Of a stretch of DNA of 64,000 bases, positions 62,544 to 64,000 are shown piece after piece. The notes under the pieces were generated by a model, which worked only from the letters and a program-made list of their open reading frames with translations, was not told the DNA's origin and searched no databases. Each line of letters begins with the position of its first letter. The first letter of the stretch is position 1. This DNA is from Telluria beijingensis (GTDB lineage: Bacteria > Pseudomonadota > Gammaproteobacteria > Burkholderiales > Burkholderiaceae_D): contig NZ_CP132480.1 in assembly GCF_030770395.1 (NCBI RefSeq), positions 1,413,335 to 1,477,334 of the forward strand, written 5' to 3'. The position numbers and the translations under genes are program-made.

Positions 62544-63657
62544 CCACGTCCCCCGCCTTTTCGGCGATCGGCCGCACATGGCGCAGCAGCGCATCGAGCA
62601 TCTTGCCCGGCTCTTCGTTGAACATCTCGTGGCCCGAATGCTCGAACCACACCAGTTTCTTGTACGGCGCCTTGACGGTCTCGAACCACTCGGCGGTCAC
62701 GCTGGACGAGACGTTGTAGTCATACCGGCCGTTGAAGACGATGATCGGGCAGTCGAAGCGCTTGTGGACGCTGAAGTCGGTCGCGATCACCTCGGCCAGC
62801 AGGTGTTCTTGGGAGAAGTCGTTACCGGTCCACATCTTGCGCAGGTCGGTATCGGTGTACTCGGGCGCCAGGCGCGCCGCGGCGCCCTCATGCGCGAAGT
62901 CCTTGCGGGCATGCACGGCGCCGCCGTAGTAGCCCAGCCACTTGCGCTGCAGGTAGATGTCCTTCAGCACGATCTTGCGTCCGGGCGCCGCGTAGTCGCC
63001 CAGCGACTCGAGCTCGCGCACCGCCTCGGCGTTGTTGTCGCGCCGCGCGGCGTCGAGCGCGAAGCGCAGGCCGCGCCGTTCGCCTTCTGGCCCGTTGGTG
63101 GCCTGGCCCATGCCGATATAGGCGTGCAGCCATTCCGGATGCTTGCTCGCCAGCTCGATGCCGAGCGAGCTGCCCCAGGAGTGGCCCAGCACGAAGATGC
63201 GCTCCTTGCCGAATTCCTTGCGCAGCCATTGCACCATCTCTTCGGTGTCGGCGACCATGCGCTCGCGCTTCATGGTCGGCGCCACGACGGCCGGATCGTT
63301 GGCGGCATAGGTCTTGCCGGCGCCGCGCTGGTCCCACTGCACCACGGTAAAGAAGTCTTCCCAGCCGCGCTGGAAGTACCAGCTGGTCGGCATCGACACA
63401 TAGCCCGGCCCGCCGTGCAGCATCAACAGCACCGGATTGCGGCGGTCCACGCCGCGCACCGAGATCCACTGGTCGATGCCGCCGATGCGCACAGCCTCGG
63501 TCCGCTCGATCGCGCCCGGCATGACCAGGCGCCGCATGTCGGCCACGATCTTGACCGCTTCGGCGCGGCTCTCGGGTTTCTGGGCGGAGGCCGGCACCGT
63601 CATGGCCGCGGCAAGCAGGGTGAACAGGGCAATGGCAGGGGCCAGACTTTTAATCAT
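62536..63657 (-). CDS. Exported alpha/beta hydrolase, proline iminopeptidase-like
   Basis: A 373-residue S33-type hydrolase with a signal peptide (1-25). HGGPG (about 81-85) forms the oxyanion hole; the nucleophile is Ser in GHSWGSS (about 159); Asp in GRYDYN and His in EHSGHE complete the triad. QWDQRGAG is typical of proline iminopeptidases and related aminopeptidases. An exported enzyme would trim N-terminal residues from peptides in the periplasm. It is monocistronic, divergent from the gene at the window edge. Confidence 0.9.
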   Translation of the reverse strand: MIKSLAPAIALFTLLAAAMTVPASAQKPESRAEAVKIVADMRRLVMPGAIERTEAVRIGGIDQWISVRGVDRRNPVLLMLHGGPGYVSMPTSWYFQRGWEDFFTVVQWDQRGAGKTYAANDPAVVAPTMKRERMVADTEEMVQWLRKEFGKERIFVLGHSWGSSLGIELASKHPEWLHAYIGMGQATNGPEGERRGLRFALDAARRDNNAEAVRELESLGDYAAPGRKIVLKDIYLQRKWLGYYGGAVHARKDFAHEGAAARLAPEYTDTDLRKMWTGNDFSQEHLLAEVIATDFSVHKRFDCPIIVFNGRYDYNVSSSVTAEWFETVKAPYKKLVWFEHSGHEMFNEEPGKMLDALLRHVRPIAEKAGDVAP

Positions 63658-63840
63658 TTGGAATCCTTGCTTATAAGTAACTAGTCATTATCCATGCACT
63701 GCCCACGTTGTTCAACATTGCGCTGCACAATAGATGGGCCTTCTACAATGTCGGTATCCCAAACCAGGCATCGGGTTCGCCGCCAGTTGGCGATGTATTG
63801 ACGCGCCGTAGCGCCGCCCCTTGCAATGCGAAAGGTAAAC

Positions 63841-64000
63841 ATGACGAACGACGACCGACAGCAAGACCCGTCTTCCGGCGCCAATACGCTGGACATCGCC
63901 GCGCGCTCTCCCGAATTCCTGTGCAATGCAGTGGCGTTGACGACGGACGGCGCGATGTTCCTCGGCTTGCCGCGCTGGACCGGCATGCGCGACACGCCGT
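63841..64000 (+). CDS. Royal-jelly (MRJP/yellow) family protein, N-terminal part
   Basis: The gene starts at 63841 with AAAGG upstream and runs off the window after 53 codons. The visible part ends the N-terminal lead and enters the first propeller segment FLCNAVALTTDGAMFLGLPR, which matches bacterial members of the major-royal-jelly/yellow family. These propeller proteins may be lactonase-like or bind small ligands. It lacks an obvious signal peptide in the visible part. Function cannot be judged from the fragment. Confidence 0.7.
   Translation, partial: MTNDDRQQDPSSGANTLDIAARSPEFLCNAVALTTDGAMFLGLPRWTGMRDTP

Overview
The window is a GC-rich (roughly 65 %) chromosomal segment of a betaproteobacterium. 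Gene content and protein style (HexR/Zwf/Edd/Eda glucose module, ArgA, long HrpA, Bug-type receptor, POT/TonB peptide locus) point to Oxalobacteraceae, most like Massilia/Telluria. This is inferred from protein families, not from a 16S gene. No rRNA, tRNA, CRISPR array, integrase or transposase was recognised.

Layout. 1-722: AcrR-type TetR regulator behind an AcrR-like operator; its efflux partner is probably just off the left edge. 911-5845 (minus): probable operon zwf-hexR-hypothetical-msrC-tal, with two HexR-like operators before zwf. 6115-8345: soluble chemoreceptor coupled to a secreted hypothetical. 8725-13108: SDR, carboxylesterase, PQQ-propeller lipoprotein. 13314-15900: three start/stop-coupled genes (catalase-like peroxidase, cytochrome b561, PAS-GGDEF cyclase). 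15947-21867: pgi with an SMP-30 lactonase, divergent from edd-eda plus a small putative metallopeptidase, again with HexR-like sites. 22000-22440: an AT-rich orphan SLATT membrane protein. 22717-27888: six-gene ba3-type oxidase/cytochrome c operon. 27909-33140: parallel beta-helix protein and two paralogous chemoreceptors. 33352-43794 (minus): seven-gene, almost fully overlapping operon (two serine hydrolases, dipeptide epimerase, POT transporter, TonB receptor, DUF1611/DgcN-like enzyme, M19 dipeptidase), divergent from an XRE-cupin regulator. 44735-49689: methyltransferase-like protein, MacA/MacB-type export operon, rpiA. 50223-55969: YggX, ArgA, HrpA. 56020-60767: TetR regulator flanked by two identical operators, a PRC-barrel protein, a Tat-exported SDR, an MscS channel. 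60831-64000: Bug receptor, hypothetical, proline-iminopeptidase-like hydrolase, and the start of a royal-jelly-family protein.

Themes. (1) Sugar catabolism: zwf, tal, pgi, a lactonase, edd, eda and rpiA form an Entner-Doudoroff/pentose-phosphate set; four copies of one HexR-like 15-mer tie three of the transcription units together. (2) Peptide or D-amino-acid scavenging: the 33-44 kb operon has outer-membrane uptake, periplasmic hydrolysis, inner-membrane import, L/D epimerisation and a DgcN-like enzyme, so it looks like a complete route for cell-wall-type peptides. (3) Small regulatory structure: paired palindromic repeats sit between three convergent gene pairs, an identical 20-bp operator lies on both sides of a TetR gene and precedes a 36-residue membrane microprotein, and phased TTTCGAAA palindromes precede the beta-helix gene.
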